Origin: Caballeronia ptereochthonis
GTDB lineage: Bacteria; Pseudomonadota; Gammaproteobacteria; Burkholderiales; Burkholderiaceae
DNA length: 64,000 nt
Direction: 5' to 3'
Assembly: GCF_001545075.1 (NCBI RefSeq)
Contig: NZ_FCOB02000011.1
Span: 62,001-126,000 of the forward strand
Position 1 is the first letter of the stretch; each line of letters begins with the position of its first letter. Shown here piece after piece: positions 9,177 to 17,124 of this stretch. Both the position numbers and the translations under genes were made by a program. Under the pieces are notes generated by a model that worked only from the letters and a program-made list of their open reading frames with translations, was not told the DNA's origin and ran no database searches.

Positions 9177-9245
9177 CAAGCCGCGAGGCACGTGTCAAGC
9201 GATGGCATCGCGCGATCGATCGAGCCACCTGCATCACGGTCCGAC

Positions 9246-10808
9246 ATGCAAAACAAGACTCCTTCCGACCGCGCATCGCTCTTGCGCGAACTGGACAAGA
9301 CACCGCTCTTCGATGTCGTCGTGATCGGCGGCGGCGCGAGCGGTCTCGGCGCGGGAGTCGATGCGGCGTCGCGCGGTTATCGAACCTTGCTGCTGGAGGC
9401 GCGCGACTTCGCGAAGGGCACGTCGAGCAAGGCCACGAAGCTCGTGCACGGCGGCGTGCGCTATCTCGCGCAAGGCAACATCCCGCTCGTACGCGAGGCG
9501 CTGCGCGAGCGTGGACTGCTCGCGCGCAACGCGCCGCATCTGGTGCATCCGCTCGGGTTCATCGTTCCTGCGTATCGCTTCGGCGACAAGCTTATCTACG
9601 GCGCGGGACTGAAGATGTACGACTGGCTGGCGGGCTCGCTGAACCTTGGCGCAAGCCGCAGTCTCGGCCTCGCGGAGACGCGCGCGAAATCGCCGATGCT
9701 CGCCGACAGCCTCGACGGCCATGCGCTGCGCGGCGGCACGCTCTATTGCGACGGCCAGTTCGACGATGCGCGTCTCGCCGTCACGCTGATGCGCACGCTG
9801 TTCGATCTCGGCGGCCACGCACTGAACAATGCCGCCGTGCGCGGCGTGGACTTCGATCGCGCGGCGGGACATCATCGGCTTACGGTGGAGGACGTCGAAA
9901 CCGGCGACCGGTTCACGGTGAGCGCGCGCTGCGTCGTCAACGCGACGGGCGTCTGGGTCGATTCGATCAGGGCGATGGCGGACCCCGGCGCGCGCCCGAT
10001 CGTGGCGCCGAGCCAGGGTGTTCATCTGACCTTGCCCGGCCGCTTCCTGCAAAGCGATGACGCGATTCTCGTGCCGAGGACCAAAGACGGCCGCGTGCTG
10101 TTCATCGTGCCGTGGCACGGCCACGCGATCGTCGGCACGACGGACACGCCGCGCCACGATCTGCCGCTCGATCCCCGCGCGAGCGACGAGGATGTCGACT
10201 TCATTCTCGCGACGGCGGCGAATTATCTGTCCGTCAAGCCGACGCGCGACGATGTCCTGAGCGTCTGGGCCGGGCTTCGTCCGCTCGTGAAAGGCGACGC
10301 CAACGCGTCGACCGCGGCGCTGTCGCGTGAGCATACGATCGAAATGAGCGCGACCGGCATGATCACCGTGACGGGCGGCAAGTGGACGACGTATCGCCTC
10401 ATGGCGCAGCAGGTGATCGATCTCGCGGTGACGAAGGGACTGCTGCCCGACGCGCCGTGCCGCACGGCGTCCTTGCCGCTGCACGGATCGACGGCGGAGC
10501 AGGGTGGCTATTACGGTTCCGATGCGGCACTGATCGAGCGGCTGCCGGGCGCGGATAACGTCCTGGTGCAGGCGAGCGGCCTGACCGAGGCGCAGACGCG
10601 TTTCGCGGTGCGCGCGGAACTCGCGCGCTGCGTAGAGGATGTGCTGGCGCGGCGCAATCGCGCGCTGTTTCTCGACGCCGCGGCCGCTCGCGACGCCGCG
10701 CCGGAAGTTGCGCGGATCGTGGCGGAGGAGCTCGGGAAGTCATCGCATTGGCAAGCCGATGAGGTCGAGCGCTTCGACACCTTTGCGCGAACCTGGATGC
10801 TGTCGTAG
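9246..10808 (+). CDS. glpD: Aerobic glycerol-3-phosphate dehydrogenase
   Basis: A membrane-associated FAD enzyme oxidising sn-glycerol-3-phosphate to dihydroxyacetone phosphate and passing electrons to ubiquinone. At 520 residues it matches GlpD. It has the dinucleotide motif VVVIGGGASGLGAGVDAASRG (about residues 20-40), the family signatures KGTSSKATKLVHGGVRYL and RDDVLSVWAGLRPL, and the flavin-site run TVTGGKWTTYR. The ATG at 9246 is chosen because the conserved N-terminus begins a few residues later; the longer frame from 9156 would run through the operators. It is divergent from glpR. No glycerol kinase or facilitator gene is in the window. Confidence 0.93.
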   Translation: MQNKTPSDRASLLRELDKTPLFDVVVIGGGASGLGAGVDAASRGYRTLLLEARDFAKGTSSKATKLVHGGVRYLAQGNIPLVREALRERGLLARNAPHLVHPLGFIVPAYRFGDKLIYGAGLKMYDWLAGSLNLGASRSLGLAETRAKSPMLADSLDGHALRGGTLYCDGQFDDARLAVTLMRTLFDLGGHALNNAAVRGVDFDRAAGHHRLTVEDVETGDRFTVSARCVVNATGVWVDSIRAMADPGARPIVAPSQGVHLTLPGRFLQSDDAILVPRTKDGRVLFIVPWHGHAIVGTTDTPRHDLPLDPRASDEDVDFILATAANYLSVKPTRDDVLSVWAGLRPLVKGDANASTAALSREHTIEMSATGMITVTGGKWTTYRLMAQQVIDLAVTKGLLPDAPCRTASLPLHGSTAEQGGYYGSDAALIERLPGADNVLVQASGLTEAQTRFAVRAELARCVEDVLARRNRALFLDAAAARDAAPEVARIVAEELGKSSHWQADEVERFDTFARTWMLS

Positions 10809-11152
10809 CGGCAGAGGTAGCACGTGACCGTATTCCCTGCGCAGGGTATCGCGTGTCGTCGCATCCTGGTCACGACCGCCTCGCATGGGAAGGCCTTGCC
10901 GGTGCGCTCAAGTTCTCGTAGAAGGCGCCCACAATCATGATTCCGTGGGCGCAGCCAAAGAGCGGCTTCGAAAACCCCTCTCGAGCGGCGGCATCCGCAG
11001 GCTGCTCGCCCTCCTTACCCTGCTCGTGACGAACTCAGCAGGGCCGTACCGCATTGTTCGGCCACGCCGTTAACTCTGTTCAAAGCACGATACTTTTTCC
11101 CGAGCGGGACCCGGCCTAGAGTGTGTGCCTTCAATCTGGCACCAGTGTCGTC
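10809..11152. other. Intergenic region with a gene remnant
   Basis: Apart from the decayed minus-strand fragment annotated separately at 10870-10990, I see no gene, terminator or clear promoter in this stretch between glpD and the MFS gene. Confidence 0.4.
10870..10990 (-). pseudogene. Fragment of an unknown gene, homologous to the remnant at 12468-12783
   Basis: Reading the minus strand gives a short frame containing PLFGCAHGIMIVGAFYENL, which parallels ALFGDFHGLMIASAIYENV in the second remnant beyond the MFS gene. The nucleotide sequences also align over about 65 bp, with several differences synonymous in this frame. There is no start codon and the frame stops at 10870, so only a central piece of the ancestral gene survives. 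I do not recognise the family. Confidence 0.45.
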
Positions 11153-12391
11153 ATGCACATAGATTCGTCTGCAAGCCCAGCGTCGTTGCAAGGAAGCTCA
11201 ACGTCGGTCCGTCAATGGCTCTCCGTCATTGCTGTAGCTGTCAGCGCGTTTGCTTTCGTCACGGCCGAGTTTCTGCCTGTCGGATTGCTGCCGCAAATCG
11301 CGCATGACCTTGGTGTCAAACCCGGCGTTGCAGGTCTCATGGTAACGACGCCGGGCGTCATGGCCGCGATATTCGCGCCAACGCTCATAGTCGGCGCCGG
11401 ACGTACGGATCGTCGGTACGTCTTCCTGCTTCTGACCGCAATATTGCTGATATCCAACATCGTGTGTGCAATCGCTGCGAGTTTCCCGGTCGTGCTAGTG
11501 GGACGGGCCCTGCTCGGTGCCGCGTTAGGTGGTTTCTGGACTCTGGCGACTGCTGCTGCCCCGCGACTTGTGCAACCCAAGGATGCCGCGAAGGCGACGG
11601 CCACCATCCTGACGGGTGTTACCTGTGCAACGGTCATTGGCGTGCCGCTCGGAACGTTTATCGCATCGTTCGCGTCGTGGCGTCTGTCGTTCGCCGCCAC
11701 TGCGGGCTTGGTGGCGCTGGCCCTGCTTGCACAAGGGCTTCTTGTACCCTCGCTTCCGTCGGCCTCGGCGTTGCGCGTCGCCGATTTCAAGACGCTGCTC
11801 GGACGGCCTCACACTCGCTTGAGCATGCTGATGGTCGCGCTCGTTTTCGGAGCACACTTCTCGACTTATACCTACATTGCGCCGCTGCTCGAGCAGGAGT
11901 TCTCGCTAAGCGCGATTACGCTCCTGCTCTTCGGGTTTGGGCTGGTCGGCTTTTTCTCGAATGCATTGATGTCCGCGGTCGTCTCGGACCATCTCAAGAA
12001 GTCGGTCGCCGTAATGACGTTGCTCCTCCTGAGCGCAATGGCGTCAATGTTGCTGCTCGACCATTCGAGCATCGGCGAGACCGTGGGGATGCTGATCTGG
12101 GGAGTCGCTTTCGGTGCGCTTCCGCTTTGTTTTAGCGTATGGATTCAGCGCGGCACAGCAGACTTGCCCGAAGCGGGTTCGGCTATGTTCGTCAGCATCA
12201 TTCAGGTCGCGATTGCCGCGGGTTCGGCAGTGGGAGGCGCGATTGTCGACCGTGCCGGGGTAAGTGCCGACTTCACGATGGGTTGTGGGCTCGCCGTGCT
12301 CGGCCTGGTGATACTTCAGCGCCTGGCTGCGCTGGAACGGCCTGCCCGCGAGTCTTCTTTTCAACCGACTTGCGACGCGTCGCCGGATTGA
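11153..12391 (+). CDS. MFS transporter, drug/sugar-efflux (AraJ-like) type
   Basis: A 412-residue inner-membrane protein with about twelve hydrophobic helices. The first helix carries AFVTAEFLPVGLLPQIAHDLGV, typical of the DHA1/sugar-efflux branch (AraJ, SetA-like), and LVGRALLGAALGGFWTLATAAAPRLV matches motif C. I use the ATG at 11153, since the ten residues before it in the longest frame are atypical; no strong ribosome site is visible. It stands alone between two decayed copies of one gene and is visibly less GC-rich than glpD. The exported substrate is unknown. Confidence 0.83.
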   Translation: MHIDSSASPASLQGSSTSVRQWLSVIAVAVSAFAFVTAEFLPVGLLPQIAHDLGVKPGVAGLMVTTPGVMAAIFAPTLIVGAGRTDRRYVFLLLTAILLISNIVCAIAASFPVVLVGRALLGAALGGFWTLATAAAPRLVQPKDAAKATATILTGVTCATVIGVPLGTFIASFASWRLSFAATAGLVALALLAQGLLVPSLPSASALRVADFKTLLGRPHTRLSMLMVALVFGAHFSTYTYIAPLLEQEFSLSAITLLLFGFGLVGFFSNALMSAVVSDHLKKSVAVMTLLLLSAMASMLLLDHSSIGETVGMLIWGVAFGALPLCFSVWIQRGTADLPEAGSAMFVSIIQVAIAAGSAVGGAIVDRAGVSADFTMGCGLAVLGLVILQRLAALERPARESSFQPTCDASPD

Positions 12392-12467
12392 TTGCTTTAT
12401 CGACGAGGCATCGATTCCTTCGCTTGCCAGGCTGCCAAGGCGGTGTTCGTAGTACGGGCGGTCCCTG

Positions 12468-12783
12468 TCATCGAGAATTGCATGCGGCGCCGCCAAATCC
12501 AGTCCGCCCGTATTCGCGCTTGAATTCGGGCACGACGTTCTCATCCTTCTCGCCCTCCGCGAGTTCCCATCGCTCCATGGCTGCGGCACACGTTCTCGTA
12601 GATGGCACTCGCAATCATGAGGCCGTGAAAGTCTCCGAAGAGCGCCGTGATTGGACTCACAGTCTCGAGATCCAAACTCACTCCAGCGCCTGAGCGCTTG
12701 TTCTTCAACTCGTCGATCGCCGAGAGCGTTTTCTTGAACGTAGCCAAAGGACCGTGCAATTGTTCGAGATATGGGCGAATGCT
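12468..12783 (-). pseudogene. Frameshifted remnant of an unknown gene
   Basis: The minus strand encodes a stretch from PYLEQLHGPLATFKKTL to LFGDFHGLMIASAIYENV in one frame. After an apparent single-base shift near 12590 it continues as AAAMERWELAEGEKDENVV to GRTGFGGAACNSR, with a stop at 12468. The frame is closed by a stop just upstream of PYLEQL. Together they read as one ~100-residue soluble, charged protein broken by a frameshift. A shorter homologous fragment lies at 10870-10990 on the other side of the MFS gene. I do not recognise the family. Confidence 0.45.
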
Positions 12784-13268
12784 CCTTCAAAATCGTTACG
12801 GGAAACCCCTAATCAGAAAGGATTGGTAAGCGAGCGCAAAACTCGCTAAATTGGGGAAACCGTTTTCCCAACGATGACTGAAAGCTAGATTCCCCATCAA
12901 AAAAACCGCTTCGCACCGATGCGCGGCGGGCGGAGACACTCATGCGAAAAGCAATGCCTGGCATGTTGCAGAGCACAGATTGCTGCAACTGGGCGACTCG
13001 CACCCTGCGTCGGTTCGCGGTCATCGCCGACGCTGCCCGCCAATGCGTTTCGATGCTTGTGACCGTATTTGGCGTCCATGCCTTGGAAGTGTTGCACGGC
13101 CCTCGTGACGTGCGCCTGACTGAGCTTGTCCGCACGCGCGGTAGCCTCGCTTGTGCATCTCGCAAATTGTCCGGTGAGCGTCGTGCCGCAAGTGCATGCG
13201 CGGTTGCTTCATCGATGCAAGGATGCGCAATCGCGCACGCTGTGGTGACGCCCGCCGCTCACCCTGCT
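12784..13268. other. Gene-free stretch
   Basis: No convincing gene. Frames are open on both strands because of composition, but none has a start with a ribosome site or a recognisable domain. One minus-strand run (DKLSQAHVTRAVQHFQGMDA, about 13060-13120) looks protein-like and may be another eroded gene. Confidence 0.35.
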
Positions 13269-14276
13269 TCAGGGCTCCGCAATCCGTGGGCTACAAGCAG
13301 TCGACTCGCGCACGATAAGACACGGCTCGATGGTCACATGCTCGACCTCTTCGTTGCCTGCTAGCACATCGATGAGCTTTTGCATTGCAATCTCGCCCAT
13401 CGCCTCGCTCTGTGTGTCGACGCTGGTGAGCGTTGGAGCAGAAATTTCACCATAGGGGACGTTGTCGATGCCGGTCACCGCCACGTCCCGCGGAACGTTG
13501 ATACCAAGCGCCGTTGCTGCCTTGATGAAGCCGAGCGCAATGAGATCGTTGTAGCAGATTACCGCTTGAGGGCGGCGTGGACCGAGCATCACGCGAGAAC
13601 AGGCCTGTTCGCCAGCGCGGTTGGTCGGCGCGTGAACATCGTGCACGTCGAGTTCCAAGCCGGCCTGGTGCAGACACTCGCGTACCCCAGCGATTCGTTC
13701 GTCGTTGATGCGCGCTTGCCCGAAGCCGAGATACGCGAAGTTGCGATGTCCCAAATCCAGAAGGTGCCGAGTGAGCATGAACGTGGCGAGCCGATTGTCG
13801 ATGCCGACGCTGGAAATGGGAAGCCGATCGCTACGCCTCAGAAGAACAAGCGGCTTGTCGAGTTCGAGCAGCCATTCTGATTGCTCCTCGGGCAAACGCG
13901 AACTGAGTATGAGTCCGTCTACCCGCCGCGCCAGCGCTTCGACGAGCGGGCGCTCGCGAGCCTGGTTCTCGTCGACGTCGACGAGCAGCAGGGTGTAGTC
14001 GTGCTTGAGCGCCACGCGGTTTGCGCCCTTCACGACGTTCGTGAAGTGCGGATTGCTGATATCGAGAATCGTGAGACCGATGGTGCGCGTTTGCTTCGTG
14101 ACCATCGACCGCGCGAGTGGATTCGACTGGTAACCGAGCTGTTCGATGGCGGCCTTGAGTTTTGCTTCGACCGGCTCGGTAAATCGCTTGGTGCCATTGA
14201 TGTACTTGGACACGGTCGCAACGGAGACGCCCGATAGAGCAGCGACGTCGCGGATGGTCGGCGAAGGCTTCTTCAT
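13269..14276 (-). CDS. LacI-family transcriptional regulator
   Basis: A 335-residue repressor. The DNA-binding head TIRDVAALSGVSVATVSKYINGTKRFTEPVEAKLKAAIEQLGY (residues 6-50) includes the hinge helix NPLARSM. The periplasmic-binding-protein-like core follows with TIGLTILDISNPHFTNVVKG, GHRNFAYLGF and AVTGIDNVPYGEISAPTLTSV. It is divergent from the GH3 glycosidase gene, so a sugar released from a glycoside is the likely effector. A 12-bp sequence upstream of the GH3 gene recurs inverted upstream of the porin at 19771 and may be its operator. Confidence 0.9.
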   Translation of the reverse strand: MKKPSPTIRDVAALSGVSVATVSKYINGTKRFTEPVEAKLKAAIEQLGYQSNPLARSMVTKQTRTIGLTILDISNPHFTNVVKGANRVALKHDYTLLLVDVDENQARERPLVEALARRVDGLILSSRLPEEQSEWLLELDKPLVLLRRSDRLPISSVGIDNRLATFMLTRHLLDLGHRNFAYLGFGQARINDERIAGVRECLHQAGLELDVHDVHAPTNRAGEQACSRVMLGPRRPQAVICYNDLIALGFIKAATALGINVPRDVAVTGIDNVPYGEISAPTLTSVDTQSEAMGEIAMQKLIDVLAGNEEVEHVTIEPCLIVRESTACSPRIAEP

Positions 14277-14439
14277 GTTGGAGGCAGTGACTGTTTCATG
14301 ACGGGGTCAACCGGAAATCGGGGGTTGGAGACTCCCATAGATATAAAGAGTCAGAAGCTGCAAGTCAACTGATCCGGATTTGCCAAACGTCCCGCAACAA
14401 GACCTGAAGCTGGATTCTCATTGTTTTATCAATAAGGTC

Positions 14440-14451
14440 TACTACGTATTT
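14440..14451. promoter_or_regulatory. Shared 12-mer upstream of the GH3 gene (candidate LacI operator)
   Basis: TACTACGTATTT lies 32 bp before the GH3 start codon. Its exact reverse complement AAATACGTAGTA occurs at 19736-19747, 23 bp before the porin start. The core TACGTA is palindromic, as expected for a dimeric repressor, but the flanks are not symmetric. Confidence 0.35.
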
Positions 14452-14483
14452 CGATGCGAATGCTTGATCATAAGGAGGGGAAG

Positions 14484-16736
14484 ATGCTGATGAGGAAGCG
14501 GACTTTGATATCCACGGCGATTGCAATGATTGTGGCCGCCGGTTGCGGAGGGGGCCATGATGACAACGGCGCGCCTGCGGGAACGAATGCTCACGCATGG
14601 ATGAACACGGCTTTACCTCCGGACCAACGAACGGCGCTGTTGTTGGCTGCAATGACACCAGCCCAGAAAGTCGCTCAGCTCAGCGGGTCGGCGGGCGTGG
14701 TACCTGAAATTCCATCGTGTTACGGCGGGCGGCACATCCTGGGAATACCGGAGTTGCAGATCCCGACCCTGCGGGTGACGAATGGGCCGGTGGGTGTTGG
14801 ACAAAACGATTGCGTGCCTCCGGATTCGGTGACGAATCCAACGGCAGCGCTGACGAGCACCGCGTCGGCGAAGGCCACGGCGTTACCGTCTGGCATGGCC
14901 GTAGCCGCATCGTTCGACACCGCGGTAGCCGCGCAATTCGGCGACGTGATTGGCCGTGAGTCCAGGAATCTTGCGCTACACGTGCTGGAAGGACCCGGGA
15001 TGAACCTCGCCCGCAATCCGACGCTCGGACGAAATTTCGAGTACTTCGGCGAGGATCCGGTCCTGAGCGGAACGATGGGCATCGCGGAGATAAACGCGAT
15101 TCAATCCCACGGCGTCATTGCAATGGCGAAGCATCTCGTTGCGAACGAGCAAGAGACCAATCGCATGACGATCAACGAGAATATAGACGACAAGACGCTA
15201 CATGAACTGTACCTGCTGCCGTTCGAGATGGCGGTCAAGGACGGCGGTGTTGCCTCGGTCATGTGCTCGTACAACTCGGTGAACGGCTTCCAAATGTGCG
15301 AGAACAAGCACATTCTCACTGACGTACTGCGGGGACAGTGGGGATTCACGGGCTACGTTCAGTCCGACTTCTTTGCCAACCACAGCACGGTGAATTCGAT
15401 GCTCGCGGGCCTCGACAACGAAATGCCCGGCATCGAAGTGGGGCCCTTGGTGAAGTACTGGTCGGCGGACAGGATAAACGCCGCCCTTGCGGCCAGCCAG
15501 ATCAAACAATCCGACGTCGATACAGCGCTTGGCCGCCGCTACAAACAGATGTTCAAGCTGGGCATCTTCGACCGGCCTGTTGCGCAGACCGCCATCGACC
15601 AGGCCGCTGACGGCGCCATCGCTCGCGCAATCGGCGAACAGTCGGCGGTATTGTTGAAGAATGAAAACAACGTGCTGCCCTTGAACGCGAAGGCGGTCCA
15701 CACTGTCGCGCTCATCGGGCAATCCGCATATGCGAACAAGGCGGTGTCGGGTTGTTGTGGCGGAAGTTCGGACGTCATTCCCCTGTACACCGTCACGCCG
15801 CTCCAAGGCGTGCAAAACGCTCTCAAGCAACTCGGTTCGAGTGCGACAGCGAGTCTCACCGTTGTCGCGGACGACAACAGCAATCTTCAGGATGCTGTCG
15901 CCGCAGCCAAACAGGCAGATGTGGTGATTCTGCTGGCCGGTACGATTGCGGAGGAAGGTGCCGACCGGCCGAGCATCGAGTTGTCGAACAATCAGGACGC
16001 GATCGTTACTGCGGTTGCTGCAGCTAATCCGCACACCGTGGTCGTCATGAAAGACAACGCGTCCGTGCTGATGCCCTGGATCGACCAGGTACCGGCGGTA
16101 CTGGAAACGTGGTTCCCGGGGCAGGAAGACGGGAACATCGTTGCGAATCTCTTGTTCGGCATCGCGAATCCGTCCGGCAAGCTACCCGTCACCTTCCCGA
16201 AGAGCGCCGGAGATTGGCCTGCAAACACGCCTGCCCAATTTCCGGGTGTGAATGTCAACGGTGTGCCCACCGTTACATACTCCGAAGGCCTGCAGATCGG
16301 CTATCGCTGGTATGACGCTCGTAACGTCAAGCCGCTGTTCGCGTTTGGTCACGGGCTGTCGTACACGACGTTCAAGCTCTCCAGCTTGCAGGTGACCCCG
16401 CAAGCATCCGACGGAAAGAAGCCCATCACCGTGCAGGTGGATGTCGAAAACACCGGCAAGGTGGCGGGTGCGGAAGTTCCGCAGGTCTATCTTGCGTTGC
16501 CCGCGGGACTTGGGCAGCCGCCGAAACGCCTGGTCGGTTTCCAGAAAGTCCAGCTCGCTCCGGGAGAAAAGAAGACGGTGCAAATCACCATCGACCCAAC
16601 CTCTTCGAGCCATCCGTTTGGCACGTGGGATACCGCGACGCAGCAATGGACAAATGCGACGGGCCAATTCCAGGTACTGGTCGGAAATGGCTCGGATAGC
16701 CTGTCCTTGAGTTCGACGCTGTCCGTTTCCAACTGA
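14484..16736 (+). CDS. Glycoside hydrolase family 3 lipoprotein (beta-glucosidase-like)
   Basis: A 750-residue exported exo-glycosidase, probably anchored to the outer membrane. The leader ends in IVAAGCGGG, a lipobox with Cys as residue +1. The GH3 N-terminal barrel follows with GPGMNLARNPTLGRNFEYFGEDP and AKHLVANEQE; the nucleophile is expected at Asp295 in GYVQSDFFA. The GH3 C-terminal domain (about residues 380-610) and a fibronectin-III-like domain (VQVDVENTGKVAGAEVPQVYL) complete the usual bacterial beta-glucosidase/xylosidase architecture. The ATG at 14484 has AAGGAGG upstream; an ATG six bases later is also possible. It is divergent from a LacI regulator. The glycone specificity is not readable. 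Confidence 0.9.
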   Translation: MLMRKRTLISTAIAMIVAAGCGGGHDDNGAPAGTNAHAWMNTALPPDQRTALLLAAMTPAQKVAQLSGSAGVVPEIPSCYGGRHILGIPELQIPTLRVTNGPVGVGQNDCVPPDSVTNPTAALTSTASAKATALPSGMAVAASFDTAVAAQFGDVIGRESRNLALHVLEGPGMNLARNPTLGRNFEYFGEDPVLSGTMGIAEINAIQSHGVIAMAKHLVANEQETNRMTINENIDDKTLHELYLLPFEMAVKDGGVASVMCSYNSVNGFQMCENKHILTDVLRGQWGFTGYVQSDFFANHSTVNSMLAGLDNEMPGIEVGPLVKYWSADRINAALAASQIKQSDVDTALGRRYKQMFKLGIFDRPVAQTAIDQAADGAIARAIGEQSAVLLKNENNVLPLNAKAVHTVALIGQSAYANKAVSGCCGGSSDVIPLYTVTPLQGVQNALKQLGSSATASLTVVADDNSNLQDAVAAAKQADVVILLAGTIAEEGADRPSIELSNNQDAIVTAVAAANPHTVVVMKDNASVLMPWIDQVPAVLETWFPGQEDGNIVANLLFGIANPSGKLPVTFPKSAGDWPANTPAQFPGVNVNGVPTVTYSEGLQIGYRWYDARNVKPLFAFGHGLSYTTFKLSSLQVTPQASDGKKPITVQVDVENTGKVAGAEVPQVYLALPAGLGQPPKRLVGFQKVQLAPGEKKTVQITIDPTSSSHPFGTWDTATQQWTNATGQFQVLVGNGSDSLSLSSTLSVSN

Positions 16737-16742
16737 CGTGCT

Positions 16743-16788
16743 GCGTACCATCAATCGACCTGGTTATCGATCGTGGTTGATGGTACGC
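16743..16788 (+). terminator. Stem-loop after the GH3 gene
   Basis: GCGTACCATCAA (16743-16754) pairs perfectly with TTGATGGTACGC (16777-16788) across a 22-nt loop, starting seven bases after the GH3 stop codon. There is no U-run, so it is an mRNA 3' stem-loop or a weak terminator rather than a textbook intrinsic one. Confidence 0.45.
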
Positions 16789-17124
16789 GACCATCGAAGA
16801 CGAAACAGGATTCCTGGGTCAGCTCGGGAAAGGTCAGAAGAAAGACGGCTCCATTCCCAAGCAGTCCGGAGAGCCGGTGATGGTTATGTCAGTGCAAGAC
16901 ACGCGTAGTCGTTTACCCGAGGCGCCAGTCAACCACCGCTACGCTGGCATCACAACGAAAGGAAGGATCAGTAGAATGTTTAAGGACTGAACACGCGACC
17001 AGAAAGTTGGAAAATAAGCGAAAATAGAAAGACATCCAGCGGCTCAGGGAGATAGGGCATTGTCAAGATCGCTTGTTGTCGGAGCGCAGCTGCGTAGAGG
17101 TAATTTCGAGCGGCGAGTCAACTT
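16789..17124. other. Gene-free stretch before the double hydrolase
   Basis: I find no gene here. No strong promoter is recognisable; the downstream hydrolase also has a poor ribosome binding site. Confidence 0.35.

Noticed and set aside
10885-11073. A plus-strand 62-codon frame similar to a plus-strand frame near 12580
   Set aside because: The similarity is real at DNA level, but the minus-strand frame shows more synonymous changes and a longer coherent protein, so I treat the minus strand as the ancestral coding strand.
12942-13364. A 140-codon plus-strand frame
   Set aside because: It overlaps the end of the LacI gene antisense and lacks a start signal or family features.
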